DNA from: Macrosoma leucophasiata
Lineage: Eukaryota > Arthropoda > Insecta > Lepidoptera > Hedylidae
DNA: 64,000 bases
Reading direction: 5' to 3'
Assembly: GCA_036365455.1 (NCBI GenBank)
Contig: JAWQUS010000020.1
Coordinates: 5,615,001-5,679,000, forward strand
A program made the translations under genes and the position numbers. Each line of letters begins with the position of its first letter. Position 1 is the first letter of the stretch. Shown piece by piece: positions 1-10,832 of this stretch. The notes beneath the pieces are model-generated. The model ran no database searches. It saw only the letters and a list, made by a program, of their open reading frames with translations, and was not told the DNA's origin.

Positions 1-114
1 CACCCCCGTCATTAGAGTGATGTTGGGTATTTTGTGGCAGGTAGACGGAAAACTTTTGCTTTCCGCAAATCAAAACAACGAATAACATGGTTAAAATAAT
101 AATAATAATGACAA

Positions 115-462
115 CCCTTGATATGTCCCTCTGCTGGGCACTAGTCTCTCCCCTTTTTGGGGGAGGCCTGGAGTTTACTCCACCAGGCTGCTCCAATGCG
201 GGTTGGTGGAGATACGGGTTAGTGGCCAACCCGTTATCGTATGTTTCCAAACCGCCCATAAGGCCTCCAACAAGGTTTAACGACTGTTATCTATCAACCG
301 ACAACCGACCAGCTTAACGGCTTTCGGAGGGCACTCCGAAGCCCGGAAACGCGCATTTTTGATTTTCCACTAGCGGTCATCCATTACACACCGGACCGCA
401 CCCGTATCGCTTAACCAAGTAGATTGCTTGCAATCTACACCAGCCGCGGGGCCATGCACGCT
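115..462. repeat. Unclassified interspersed-repeat-like fragment
   Basis: A moderately GC-rich block in AT-rich flanks. Its opening (CTGCTGGGCACTAGTCTCTC, then a G-run and GGAGTTTACTCCACCA) resembles the 3' region of lepidopteran non-LTR elements as I remember them; no second copy occurs in the window to confirm this. A short hairpin, GTAGATTG-CTTG-CAATCTAC, lies at 419-438. The 76-codon open frame at 87-317 has no recognisable protein and is taken as chance. Confidence 0.3.
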
Positions 463-595
463 TCATAACATGGTTGTTACGCCTATATTACAGAAGCAGG
501 TGGAGAGGTAAAAACCCTCGCGATTCACCCGTTTTTGTTTATAGTTGCAATCTAAAGTCGCGAGCCTATTGACGACACAGGGCATATACTTAACT

Positions 596-765
596 TGTAT
601 GGCTATGTAATTTCCAGCACAGAGCCATAACACCTTAGGCCTCAGGAGTGGTAAAGCATCTGTATTTTGACCTTGGTCTTTGTGTGGGTGTCTATAGGCT
701 GCAGTCATCACTTAACATCAATGTGAACTGCATGCTTGTTTGCCACTTCCATAACATAAAAAAAA
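596..765 (+). repeat. PA element, 5'-truncated copy
   Basis: This is the 3' half of the commonest repeat in the window. It runs from the segment CTGTAATTTCCGGCACAGAG (diverged here) through GGCTGCAGTCATCACTTAAC to GTTTGCCACTTCCATAACAT and a short A-run. Loss of the 5' end with retention of the A-tail is what target-primed reverse transcription produces. It contains no coding sequence of its own. Confidence 0.85.
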
Positions 766-1111
766 CTCCAAAAATAGATCACCTTTATTTGAGAATCATT
801 TGATAATGGATGATACCTAATTTCTGGGCGATATGGGGAAAAATTATGTAGAGCATATTCTTGACTTGGGTGGGTGGTTATAGCGCCTACCATTAAAAAA
901 CCGAAGCAGTTGATAAAAGTAAAACAAACACCTCTATTTCATCATAAAAATACACATTTAACACACCTATTGCTACGCTAAAATGAAAATATAAGTCTAA
1001 TAATAACTGCCACCTGAAAAAGTTCATTTCTAAAATTAGGCACTCCAAAAAAAGCCCGAATCATCCCACGAACAGCATCGTATGGTAGAGGTCGTTGTCG
1101 CTCCAGTTTTA
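766..1111. other. AT-rich spacer, nothing recognised
   Basis: Short A/T runs, no open frame of note and no match to other parts of the window. The last bases supply the TTA target site of the following MITE. Confidence 0.6.
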
Positions 1112-1471
1112 GGGCCATATCTCACGACAGCCACCCGGCACCCGACCGCCTCGAGCGGTCTGCGCTCATTACATCAACTCCGCTCCGTATCGACACCGGA
1201 TCGAATCGACCGCAAGCTGTCAACGCGCGAGTGGCGCGCGGTCTACGCGCGGACTGCGAGTGGACCACTCGATGACCACTAGCTTGCCTTGCGTAGACTT
1301 TAGACTTTGTATTGCCAACGCGGTGTTCCCAAGCGGACCGCGCGCTGTCCGCGGGTGGTTCACTAGTAACATCGCATCGTTCACCCGTGGACCACCCGTC
1401 GACAACGAGTGGACGCAGTAAAACGAGACGGTGCCGGTCGGATGCGGGGTGGCTGTAGTGAGCTATGTCCC
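1112..1471. mobile_element. PIF/Harbinger-like MITE with TTA target duplication
   Basis: A 360-bp element with imperfect terminal inverted repeats of about 38 bp. The left end is GGGCCATATCTCACGACAGC and the reverse complement of the right end is GGGACATAGCTCACTACAGC; the similarity continues through ACCC(G/C)GCA(C/T)CCGACCG. It is flanked on both sides by TTA (1109-1111 and 1472-1474). GGG-starting TIRs with a 3-bp TTA/TWA duplication are typical of PIF/Harbinger elements, so I class it there. The interior is GC-rich with smaller inverted motifs (GCGCGCGG, CCGCGCGC) and encodes no transposase. The open frames crossing it on both strands are a by-product of its GC content. Confidence 0.75.
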
Positions 1472-2009
1472 TTAAGCTAACATCGTATTTGTTAGTGCCG
1501 AGTTAGACACATCAGTTGCAAAATGCATTTGGCACGGATGCTGTGTGTTTACTGCAAAATATGCTATTTTGATGGGGGCTAAAATTTTTAATAAAGTTTA
1601 GAATGTAGACGTTGGACTGAAATTACTGAAATGGTTGCATTTGATTGTGATGCGGTTTCCACATTTATTTCATGGAAATTACGATATACTTATGTTCAAA
1701 TTAAACTCAATAAAATTTCAGATTTGTAAGAATGTAATATATTATTTATGTATTATATATGTAGGTATTTGCTTTACTATGTATTGAAGTAAAAAATAGA
1801 GTAGCGAAGTTATTTTTCATACAAAACGCACGGAACGGCAACAGTATGGCGTCGCTCCTGTTGTCGAGCGTTCGCGGTACCGACGCGTACTGTTATCGCA
1901 CCTGTTTCGGTGTACAACAAATCGGTTAAGGGCAAAGAAGTTATGGTCAATTCAAAATTTATTTCAAGCAGTGCTTCAAACCTTTTAAACAGAGTAGAAT
2001 GCGGTTTAC
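1472..2009. other. AT-rich spacer with one CpG-rich patch
   Basis: Mostly AT-rich and low-copy. A CpG-rich patch at about 1825-1910 contains loosely inverted motifs (GGCAACAGTATGGCG and CGCGTACTGTTATCGC) and could be a decayed MITE. No gene is seen. Confidence 0.5.
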
Positions 2010-2867
2010 ATAGGCGTTAGTGGTGTTTGTGGCGTTGCTGGTGGTGGTGGTGGTGGTGGTGGTGGTGGTGGCGTTGGTGGCGTTAGTGGCGTTGGTGGCA
2101 ATGATGGCGTTTGTGGCGTTGGAGGCATTGGTGGTGTTGGTGGCAATGGTGACATGAATAGTAATAGAAGTAATAGTAAAACTTTATTTGGTGCAGAAAG
2201 CAAACACGGGTAGGTTACAAACAAAAAGAGAAAAGAAAACCACTAAATAATAGCACAATTTTAGACACTCTAGGTACATAGATCTGCTCTGAATATGTGT
2301 ATCCTTTAGCACCAAAAGGGTGGTCGATTCAGCAATATGCCAGGCGTGTGCCTAGCGCTGATTTTGAATCGTAACTAACATTAATGGCGTTGCTAGCGTT
2401 GGTGGTGTTGGTGTTGGAGTCGATAGTGGCGGTGGTAGCGTTTATAGCGTTGGTGGCATTGGTGGCGTTGATGGTGGTGGTGGTAGTGGAGTTAGTGGCA
2501 TTGGTGGCGTTGATGTCATTGGTGGTGATATTGGTGGCGTTGGTCTATTATCGTGTACAGATAAGTATTTTTTTTTTTTTTTTATGTAATAAAAGTGGCA
2601 AACAAGCATGCAGTTCACATTGATGTTAAGTGATGACTGCAGCCTATAGACACCCACACAATGACCAGAGGTCAAAATGCAGATGCGCTGCCACTCCTGA
2701 GGCATTAGGTGATATGCCTCTGTGCCTGAAATTACAGGGCCGTATTAATGTAAACCAGATTTTTTTAGCTAAGTGTTTCCGTATGATCCAAGATTAACCA
2801 AAGTTATATCAAAAAAATGCTGCCCATAGTCATTATTCCACGCGAACGAAGTCGCGGGCACAGCTAG
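2010..2867 (+). mobile_element. Helitron remnant: tandem arrays plus 3' end
   Basis: This is the 3' part of the larger Helitron family of this window. The terminus ATTCCACGCGAACGAAGTCG...CAGCTAG|T at 2835-2867 matches the ends of the copies finishing at 15687 and 23538. Upstream lie two GGT/GGC/GTT-rich arrays (2014-2155 and 2384-2552) separated by 230 bp of other sequence, then the family segment around ATCGTGTACAG (2550-2560). A PA element interrupts it at 2568-2743. The 5' half of the Helitron is missing. No Rep/helicase is encoded, so it is non-autonomous. The proline-rich and valine-rich open frames over the arrays are artefacts of the triplet repeat. Confidence 0.75.
2568..2743 (-). repeat. 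PA element nested in the Helitron remnant
   Basis: It begins with a T-run (its poly(A) tail on the minus strand), then ATGTAATAAAAGTGGCAAAC, and runs to GGAAATTACAGGGCCGTA, so it is 5'-truncated. Helitron sequence occurs on both sides (ATCGTGTACAGATAAG before, TTTTTTTAGCTA after), so the PA element inserted after the Helitron did. Confidence 0.85.
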
Positions 2868-3472
2868 TGTTAAAATATGTTTGAACACCACATACTCGTA
2901 GATTAACTTGAATTCACTCTGTGATTTCTACTTCCCATATCACATACACGTCGTCAAAAGAAAGCAAATATAGGTACAGGGTAATATTATTATCATAACT
3001 AACAGACATACCAACGAGTAGTGGAAGTTATAAATATGGAATTATCCTCATCAAGTACATAATTTGGGGACAAGTTGGAAGCTTGTGTACGCAATTGTGA
3101 ATCATTAGTATTGGTTGGGATTTGATGATAATATTAACATAATTCTGTATTTGATTTTTTTTGTATTCTATGATTTACATAAATAAATGATTCTTCCCTC
3201 CCTATACTACTGGGAATTAAAGGAGAAATAAACTGAAACCACGGGAATTTGTATAAATTGTACACGGTACGTTGGAATTAAATATTAATTACAAACATGA
3301 GGAGGAAATATTAAATTGATTTTCTACATGTAATAACTGATAATCAGGTATTCTTAATGAGGAAAGTATACCATTTCATACGTATATAAAGCACTCTGAA
3401 GTGATTTGCTACAAATCCGGTACGAAATACGACAGGCCCGCCTACTTTTTCTATATTTAACCTTTAAAATAG
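2868..3472. other. AT-rich spacer
   Basis: Low-copy AT-rich sequence with no recognisable gene, repeat or hairpin. Confidence 0.6.
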
Positions 3473-3647
3473 TTTTTTTTTATGTTATGAAAGAGGCAAA
3501 CAAGCATGCAGCTCACATTGATGTTAAGTGATGACTGCAGTCTATAGACACCCACAGATAAACCAGAGGTCAAATGCAGATGCGTTACCTCTCCTGAGGC
3601 TTAAGGTGTTATGCCTCTGTGCCGGGAATAACAGGGCCGTACATATT
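3473..3647 (-). repeat. PA element, 5'-truncated copy
   Basis: A T-run followed by ATGTTATGAAAGAGGCAAAC and the complete 3' half, ending near AACAGGGCCGTACAT. Several substitutions from the window consensus mark it as an older copy. Confidence 0.85.
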
Positions 3648-4780
3648 AATTTTATGCCGTATTTCAGTACATGTTTGCCTTTATGTAAGGCACGAAACAG
3701 ATACACAAATTGATACATACATCTCTACACTACATCACTGTGTATTGTTCCCGGTTTTACGCGCTCATTAGTTCTGTCCGAGTGCAAGTCGTTACGCTCT
3801 TTGTGGTCGGGTAATAGCAGTTCTTTTGTGCTAGATTGCTTGCAGACTTCGCCAACATCGGTTTTTCTATTTACATATTTCGGGTGTGTATTTGTAAATA
3901 TGTACGTGTCTTAAAACAAATGAATTCTGCTTTTATAAATCTGCATACTGCGTCAAGTCTGAAATCTCACTGCAAATCTCTGTCATAAAAACTCTGTGTG
4001 TCATAAATTAATTTATTCATTTAGTACCTAGGTATATTATAGCCCTGAAAACTACGGATGATCAAGCGGTCTTCACACGAAGCCTGTCCAATCTGATCCT
4101 CTATAGATACTTTTTAATTTTACGTCACCAAGAAAGTAATATCAAGTCCTAATTTTCGTAAACAAACTCCGAACCCACATCCCATAAAGCGATAACAGAT
4201 CAGATAACCCACCTATTTATATACGTCACAATCTAAATTTCCCCGAAAAAAAAATCGGTCACATAAAACCGATAATACTATCGCCTCAAATTGGGGTCTC
4301 ATTTACTTACCGAAGATCGATTACCCTAATTCGGCACGGTAAGCTGGTATCTTGCCCTTTGGCAGTGATTCGATGATAGACCTGGTAAATAAATGGACGT
4401 ACGATACCAGGTCGTTTGTGGCGGCGTATTATCTCAGGTCGTTAAGCTATAAGGTTGAAAAGTGCGTCGGAGAAAATGAATTTCGATTAGGGGAGGCATT
4501 TAGGGGTTGAAATATGGCGTAACGATGGGTAAGCGAAGGGAAAGTTCAGTGGTCACAGTGAAGGTGTAAATAGTATTTCGCTGTAGATCTATATTTCGTA
4601 AAACATATGAATATCAAAGTAGGTAGGTTTTAATTATTATTCCATTTATTTATTGATAAAACTTATTTAATATTTTTTTACATATACTCGTATATGTATA
4701 AAAAAAATCAATAAATATATATAAAACATTAAAAAATAATGTGCCGCCGACAGCGGGAGCAGGGTCCAAGCTGCCGGTGG
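3648..4780. other. Low-copy spacer, 1.1 kb
   Basis: Mixed-composition, apparently single-copy DNA. No open frame of significance and no repeat-family match. Short GC-richer parts near 3750-3870 and 4260-4500 could be regulatory, but no motif supports a specific call. Confidence 0.5.
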
Positions 4781-5036
4781 TTAGGGGCACAGAGACAGGA
4801 ACCTCCTCACTATGCGTGCCGTGCCGAGAAGTACTGCTTTCTGTATCAGACCCTTGATCCATACACCTAGCGAGAGCCTCTTGAGATGTTGGTCGAGGCT
4901 CTTCGCTATCAGCCCGTTCACCGATACGACTATCGGCACAATGATGGCCGAATCCACATCCCACATGGCGACAACCGCGTGAGCCAGATCAAGATATTTA
5001 ATTTCCTTGTCTTTTTCGGCTTTCACGAGATTGTGA
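4781..5036 (-). pseudogene. Fragment of non-LTR retrotransposon reverse transcriptase (R2/R4-like C-terminus)
   Basis: The minus strand is open for about 80 codons with no proper start. It reads KAEKDKEIKYLDLAHAV, then MWDVDSAIIVPIVVS, NGLIAKSLDQHLKRL and LIQKAVLLGTARIVRRFLS. The order 'keep the amphipathic helix near MW - IVPIV(V/I)S - G.(V/I).K.L - QKAV(L/I)L.T...VRKFL' is one I know from the C-terminal end of lepidopteran non-LTR elements of the R2/R4 group. Only this end is present; no reverse transcriptase core, zinc finger or endonuclease precedes it, so it is a 5'-truncated, non-functional relic. The exact clade is uncertain. A second open frame overlapping it in another register is a shadow. 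Confidence 0.65.
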
Positions 5037-5135
5037 TATAATTAGATTCAGTTATAATAATAATTATTATTATAAGGATTAGGGATGATTAAAATATGTA
5101 CACTACGTTCTTATACTTTTCTATTTACAATTTTC
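5037..5135. other. Short AT-rich spacer
   Basis: Contains TAATAATAATTATTATTATAA, an AT palindrome at about 5055-5075. Nothing else is recognised. Confidence 0.5.
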
Positions 5136-5425
5136 ACTGGTGGTAGAGCTCAAGTGACGGAGCTCGCGGGCGTAGGCACCACCGCATTACCTAATATACT
5201 TGCCGCTAAATGGTAGTGTTCGGCACTATCGTGTTCCGGTCAGGTGGTCATGTACGGCCCTGTAATTTCCGGCACAGAGGCATAACACCTTAGGCCTCAG
5301 GAGTGGCAACGCATCTGCATTTTGACCTTGGTCTTTGTGTGGGTGTCTATAGGCTGCAGTCATCACTTAACATCAATGTGAACTGCATGCTTGTTTGCCA
5401 CTTCCAAAACATAAAAAAAAAAAAA
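5136..5425 (+). repeat. PA element, full length
   Basis: One of the complete copies. It runs from ACTGGTGGTAGAGCTCAAGT through GGCGTAGGCACCACCGCATT, CTTGCCGCTAAATGGTAGTG, GTTCCGGTCAGGTGG and CCTTAGGCCTCAGGAGTGG, to GTTTGCCACTTCCAAAACAT and an A-run of 13. The shared 5' start of the full copies argues for a defined short element rather than random LINE 3' ends. I see no convincing Pol III A or B box. Confidence 0.9.
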
Positions 5426-5657
5426 TTGATCCAGTTCTAATTAAAGCAGTAAATTAACGGAAGGCTATCAGCAGAGCCAGGCACCGTATGATCACGATTG
5501 ACGGCAAACAAGATAAGGGCAATGGCGATGACATAACAATTTAACGCCTGGACCACCAATGAACAAGACAGGCTAATTATTGTATCTTTTATACCGTAAA
5601 TATGGCAAATAGTAAATGTGGTAAATAAACAAGTTTGTGCAATGTTTGGGAGTATGG

Positions 5658-5926
5658 GAGTAGCCATAGCGTTTATTACCGATGCAAAACAACCTGTCAC
5701 TTTTTGCGGGGGGAAATGCGTGTGGCACACACACACACACACAACACACACACATTACAAAAATCGTCTGTTACTACGAAACTCACACCTTGACTTTAAC
5801 AAAATACATAAACAATTTCACGCACAAATTTAAACATCTATGCGACAGGCATAGCTCCATTTGGGCCTGTACTTTCACAGAGGGGAAAGCTTGCATATGG
5901 CTACTCCCCTCCGGTGTTGCTCTATG
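5658..5926. mobile_element. Degenerate hAT-like MITE (CATAGAGCAACA family)
   Basis: The interior matches the family with 8-bp target duplications described at 30899 and elsewhere (GGAGTAGCCATAGCGTTTAT, then TTTTTGCGGGGGGAAATGCG, and a CA run at 5730-5752). It ends CTCCGGTGTTGCTCTATG at 5926. The left terminus is lost: the sequence starts inside the element at about 5658, and no target duplication of the right flank (TGTAGAAT) is found. Short open frames over it on both strands are shadows. Confidence 0.75.
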
Positions 5927-6149
5927 TGTAGAATACATAGAGTTACCTAATAATTAAGGATTATAGATTTTATTTTAGGAAGTGTATACTATGGAAGTTA
6001 CAAACGAATGCTCAAGAGCATAAGTTTCTTTAAGAATAAAAATACATAGTGAAACATTCTACATATTTTGTCTCCGCAGATTTATTCGCCAGTTGCCTAA
6101 TTTTTTATACTGTTCAGTTGCAACATCTACACATCTTTCTCAGGATAAC
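5927..6149. other. AT-rich spacer
   Basis: No feature recognised. Confidence 0.5.
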
Positions 6150-6318
6150 TTTTTTTATGTAATGAAAGTGGCAAGCAAGCATGCCGTTCACATTGATGTT
6201 TAGTGATAACTGCAGCCTATAGACACTCACGCAAAGACCAGAGGTCAAAATGCAGATGCGTTACCACGTCTGAGACCTAAGGTGTCATGCCTCTGTGCCG
6301 AAAATAACAGGACCATAC
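6150..6318 (-). repeat. PA element, 5'-truncated copy
   Basis: T-run, ATGTAATGAAAGTGGCAAGC, then the 3' half ending AATAACAGGACCATAC. It has lost the CTTGCCGCTAAATGG part. Confidence 0.85.
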
Positions 6319-6752
6319 AAAATAAACTGTTTGGCTATAAATAACCGGTTAGGTATATCGAGTTGTTTATAAGGTAAAAGTTAAAAATAAATCCTCATAC
6401 TTCACGTAAAATCCTTTAAGGGCTGCAGTAGCAATAATTGAAATATTCGTAAATAATAATTTTATTATGGAAAATCTATCTATCTAGAAACATTTTTATT
6501 ACTACAGTATAGCTAAATTTTACTGAAAGTAGACAATAATATTATGAAAATTTGTAATTACGAGAATGGTCCCTCTGAAGGGACGCTTGATTCTGTTTAA
6601 TTCAATTTTAGAAACATTTGATTCGGAATTTACCTCGAGTTTGACCCCAATAGTGATTCGAATATTGAACCTATTCATTATTTAATTAATATTTTTTTTA
6701 CTTTGTCAACAACCTAATAGACAAGGTGTAATTTTATCATATTATTGAAAGA
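6319..6752. other. AT-rich spacer
   Basis: Strongly AT-rich. A GC dip around 6570-6600 (GGTCCCTCTGAAGGGACGC) forms a short hairpin, GTCCCTC/GAAGGGAC. No gene. Confidence 0.5.
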
Positions 6753-8455
6753 CTAGCTGTGCCCGCAACTTTGTTTGCGTGGAATAGTGGCTTTGGGACT
6801 TTAGGCAGCGCTTTTGGATATACATTTTGATTAATTTTGGATCATAAACATTTTTGGGTAGCTAAAAAAAACTATTTTGCAGTCTCTGTGTACATGATAT
6901 TAGACGTTTGGCCATCGGGAATAAAAGCAGACAGGCTGCTAGGATTGCAAAAAATTGCTTATTATGTGTTAAAACGCGCATCCATCCCATGCTGAACCGT
7001 ATTTTCGAAAAGGCCATTTTAAACTTCTATGCATAATATTTTTTTATACAAAATTATTACGAACTTTTGTCAAGTTTCAGTCAATTTGTAAAGATAAAAG
7101 ATAGATCTATGCATAATATAAGCACTCCGTAAGAGCTGGCAGAAGAGAAAAAAATCACCGCCAGCACCACTAACGCCACCAACACCACCACCAGTCACTA
7201 ACAACACCTATGCCACCAATGACACCAACGCCACCACCACCACCACCACCACCACTACTAACACCACCAAACCACCAATGCCACCAACACCACTAACGCC
7301 ACCACCACCACCATCACCATCATCAAAATTACATCCGAAAGACGTCCATCCGTCTCTGCTGGACAAAGCCTTTCCCGAAGATGCTCCTAAAAGTGTTGTG
7401 CGTCAAAAGGAAAGAATACGCCATAATTGCCACGCTTGGCTTGCTGAATGGTGATCATAGCGGCGATTGTTTTATGCCGGGACGCTGCTATGCGGCATGC
7501 TTAATGTTACTAACAGAGAAAAAACCGGCCAAGTGCGAGTCAATCTCGTGCACGAAGGGTTCCGTCCAAAAAATGGCATAAAAATTTCGTTTGTTGGAAG
7601 GAAATATACAACATAAGACCTAAAAATTCTGTGAAAATTTAAAGTGTCTACTTGCTACCGTTACTGATATCGAGCTAAAAATATACGAAAAAATACACGT
7701 TTATTGTATGCCCCCTTGGACCTCTTAATACTTTCATTTTCTTATTTTTAGTATTTGTGAAAATTTTAGCTTTCTAGCTATTACTGTTTATGAGATACAG
7801 CCTGGTGACAGACAGACGGATGGATCCTATTTTTAGTATTTAATTTTGTCGCTATAGCGGTAACAGAGATACATAATTTGTGAAAATTTTAGCTTTCTAG
7901 CTATCACTGTTCATGAGATACAGCCTGGTGACAGACAGACGGATGGACGGACAGACAGGCAGACAGCGGAGTATGAGTAATAGGGTCCGTTTTTACCTTT
8001 TAGATACGGAACCCTAAAAAAGATAGAAGATTCAGAATAGTTTAAAAATATTCGATATGATTCTTTAAACTGTCGTAACTTTTTTATTTCTGAACCGATT
8101 GACATGAACCAAACAGTAAATGTTAAGTGAAACTGACCACAATATATTAGTAAAAACTAAAAATCGGATAAGCCATTTCTGAAATAAGCGTACACAAACA
8201 CACAAACAAACATACATTTTGCCGGGATAAAAAGTACCCAGTGTTGTGCGCCAAACATTAAAGTATAATTATACCAAGTTTCATCGTAATCGGACCGGTA
8301 GATTTTGTGTGATGCTTGAACAAACAGACAGACAACATTTTTTCTAATCACATATTTGTGTTCGGTATCGATCTAGTAACATCCCCTGGTATTTATTTTT
8401 TCAATATTTTCAATGTACAGAATTTACACTTCTACGGTTTTTTTATAAATATAGA
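6753..8455 (-). mobile_element. Non-autonomous Helitron, 1.7-kb family, inverted copy
   Basis: Read on the minus strand it starts TCTATA just inside 8455, has TACCAGGGGATGTTACTAGA near the 5' end, and ends at 6753 with CAGCTAG|T. That is the TC...CTAG signature with A/T insertion of Helitrons. The same order of segments occurs at 13974-15687 and 20745-23538. Inside are an internal block bounded by GGGTTCCGT-type motifs (about 7520-8015), a segment TCCGAAAGACGTCCATCCGT that I recognise as a lepidopteran LINE tail (7330-7500), and an ACC/GCC-rich tandem array (7156-7328). No Rep-helicase frame exists. The open frames in it are chance. Confidence 0.8.
7156..7328. repeat. ACC/GCC-rich tandem array inside the Helitron
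   Basis: Imperfect repeats of ACCACC, GCCACCAAC and ACTAACGCC, so the basic period is 3 with a 9-bp superperiod. It lies beside the (ATC/GAT)n end of the LINE-tail segment (CCATCACCATCATC at 7312-7326). The same array in opposite orientation sits at the matching place in the other copies of this Helitron. Confidence 0.85.
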
Positions 8456-8599
8456 TTATGCCAAAAAAAATTTACTAAAAATTATTCGCTTTAAAGACAG
8501 ACATTAAAGTAATAATTTAATTGATAATTTCTAAAAATCTGCCAGTATTATTATTATAATAACTATCCGAATGTCGAATTCCACTTTACCCTTTCCCAT
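8456..8599. other. AT-rich spacer
   Basis: Nothing recognised. Confidence 0.5.
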
Positions 8600-8730
8600 G
8601 ATAGACTTTGAAGTTTTTACAGGTAATCATGGGGTCGCAGGTTCGATCCCTCCCCGAAGTCAACTTTTCTTTCTATTTTTTCTCTCATTTCTAAATTCAC
8701 TCGCATGTATTGTGGCGAAAAATAAAAATA
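8600..8730 (+). repeat. SINE-C copy (tRNA-like head, degraded)
   Basis: A B-box GGTTCGATCCC lies at 8640-8650, followed by CCCCGAAGTCAACTTTTCTT and a tail ending TCGCATGTATTGTGGCGAAA-AATAAA. The B-box to tail segment matches both arms of the inverted pair at 12343-12560. The 5' part of the tRNA-like head is eroded. Confidence 0.65.
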
Positions 8731-9724
8731 TAAATATAAAACCAAAATCCGGTGGCATTCAATACTATCATCTAACTATTATTGACCAATAAAATTGGAT
8801 CATGCGTTGGTCTAAAAGACTAAACTATTCAGCTCCACCGTGACACCCTTAGAGTATTGTATTATACCCCGAGAACGTTCGCCACATGAAGTATTTTTTA
8901 TTGTGAAAATAAAGGCATCTCATAACAAAACAATAATCATATCCTTAATTAATCCTGAACATCAAACAAACAAGAGAAAAAAAAACAATCTTGACGAAAA
9001 TAACCCGGAAATGTACAGATAACATGCGCAAAGATTCGATAACACGACCGCGGTGACCGTAGGCCCCATGTTTAATTCATCCAACATTCTAACCCTCCGA
9101 GATATTTAATTAAGAACCAAAGATTCTTGTATGGTCCCACGTTATTTACTTTTTGGAAAGGGTTACATTTTCACAATTTCGAATCCCGAAACTGTTTGGT
9201 ATCTGGTAATTAAGATATAAGGAAACATCATGCTATGAGGAAAGCTGCGCCTATTCACATATATACAACTATATTAATACGAATTACAGTTCTAGTATGT
9301 ATTTAACTATTTACTCCAGGTATATCAAAAATTCTAATTTATTTGTTTTTATTTATTAGGAAGAACACAAATGTGTTGCTAAGCGCAATCTCGAGAACGG
9401 CAAGACCGATTTCCGAAATTCTTTCTTTGTTGTACTTACCTATTTAAAAGAACATAGAAAAAACAGTTGCGCGGAAAATCATAAATTTTAAGAAAATGTA
9501 ACGACCATGATAAGTTTTCTAATGTAAACCTTATTGAGCTTGACATAACGGTCAGTTGATTGACAGTTTAACGCAATTATCGTTCCGTAGGAATTGATGA
9601 TTGAAAATGTCTATTTGACACGGCCTATAGATCGAATCCAGGATTCCAGCGTAGCAGAAATGGTCTGCTATACTGTTGTACTGAAGTAGTTTAAAAAAAA
9701 CGTTTTTGGTAACAATATCTCAAG
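8731..9724. other. AT-rich low-copy spacer
   Basis: About 1 kb with no recognised repeat. A GC-richer stretch near 9020-9080 (ACACGACCGCGGTGACCGTA) is isolated. The 60-codon frame at 8840-9022 has no recognisable features. Confidence 0.5.
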
Positions 9725-9953
9725 TTTTTTTTTTTATGTAATGGAAGTGGTAAAGAAGCATGCAGTTCACATTGATGTTAAGTGATGACTGCAGCCTTTA
9801 GACACCCACACAAAGACCAAGGTCTAAATGTAGATGCGTTAGCACTCTTGAGGCCTAAGGTGTTATGCCTCTGTGCCGGAAATTATAGGGCCGTACATTA
9901 CCACCTGACCGGAACACGATAGTGCTAAACACTGCCATTTAGCGGCAAGTATA
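9725..9953 (-). repeat. PA element, partly 5'-truncated
   Basis: It extends from the T-run and ATGTAATGGAAGTGGTAAAG to CATTTAGCGGCAAGTATA, so it keeps about three quarters of the element and lacks the ACCACCGC...ACTGGTGG start. Confidence 0.88.
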
Positions 9954-10757
9954 TACCAGTAGTTGGAATAATATTATTATGTGTTAATAGTTTACTGAGC
10001 ATGGTCTCAACTCGATCTGTACTAAATTAGTCACAGAGTCGGACCTCAAGTCACAGTACAGTTATAAACAGTAATGTAACTACGTACAAAACGTTCGAAA
10101 CGGCACACTCACACAAACATTCGCATCTACGAGGCCTCTAAGCGGTTCTAGGCAGTGCTACAGTAGCGAGTGTCGGCGTAGTATTTATCCAATACTATTA
10201 CAGGGTGACCAATAAAAAAAATTGTCAACATCCCAATACGATTGATTAAAGGTCAGTAAATGCTAAAATAATAACACCATAATTTAAAAAATATAGTGAC
10301 ATCCCTATTGCTTCACTGGAGTGTAGGGAAATATTTTACAAAATGGGCTTAGTTTCCATACTGTTTGTTCTATTTACTGTGCTCAAGTTTAAGTTGTGTT
10401 AAGTAATTGAAACGGGTCTGGTCTTAACCAAATTGAACTGCAAATAACGTTTCGAAACAGGTACTACTGTTTATAATATCGACTGCGAAATATACCGCTA
10501 CTGTTTTGGGCTTAGATATTAATGAATGACATGTAATAATCATGTGGGCCAAAACGTCACCGGCGAATTGTGGGTGTTTGCATGTATGTTGAATGCAATC
10601 ATTTACCTCTGCCTACCAACCTAAACTTGCCACTCTTGCCAGTGCACTCAAATATACCCTTGCGCTTTCAATAGCGAGACCTATTCCAATGTTGGCTGTG
10701 TCGGGCAAATATTTGCATTTGCCGTCGTAGGTACATTGTTCCAAAATTTGTTTGTTC
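9954..10757. other. Low-copy spacer with a SINE-B tail fragment
   Basis: Mostly unrecognised. At 10552-10640, GGCCAAAACGTCACCGGCGA...GTGGGTGTTTGCATGTATG...TTTACCTCTGCCTACC matches the 3' half of SINE-B (compare 37690-37806). No gene. Confidence 0.6.
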
Positions 10758-10832
10758 CTATGTATCTTCGCGCCAGGTCCCTAACGGGGTAGGCAGAGAG
10801 TGTGGAGCGCTAGATATCCCGATCCTAACTCA
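10758..10832 (-). repeat. RTE-type LINE 3' tail
   Basis: TATGTATCTTCGCGCCAGGT...CCCTAACGGGGTAGGCAGAG...GGAGCGCTAGATATCCCGAT is the reverse complement of the family whose plus-strand copies (24845, 31782, 36212, 43618) encode the last residues of a reverse transcriptase, ending ...RSTLSAYPVRDLA-stop. Confidence 0.7.

Noticed and set aside
1082..1405. Arginine-rich frames on both strands near 1.1-1.4 kb as genes
   Set aside because: They fall within the CpG-rich MITE and stop at its edges.
2006..2224. Proline-rich minus-strand frame as a small protein
   Set aside because: It covers the GGT array of a Helitron remnant and ends at the array limits.
5437..5957. Overlapping frames of 60-104 codons on both strands
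   Set aside because: They cross the hAT-like MITE and its CA run. No domain, and the frames exist on both strands at once.
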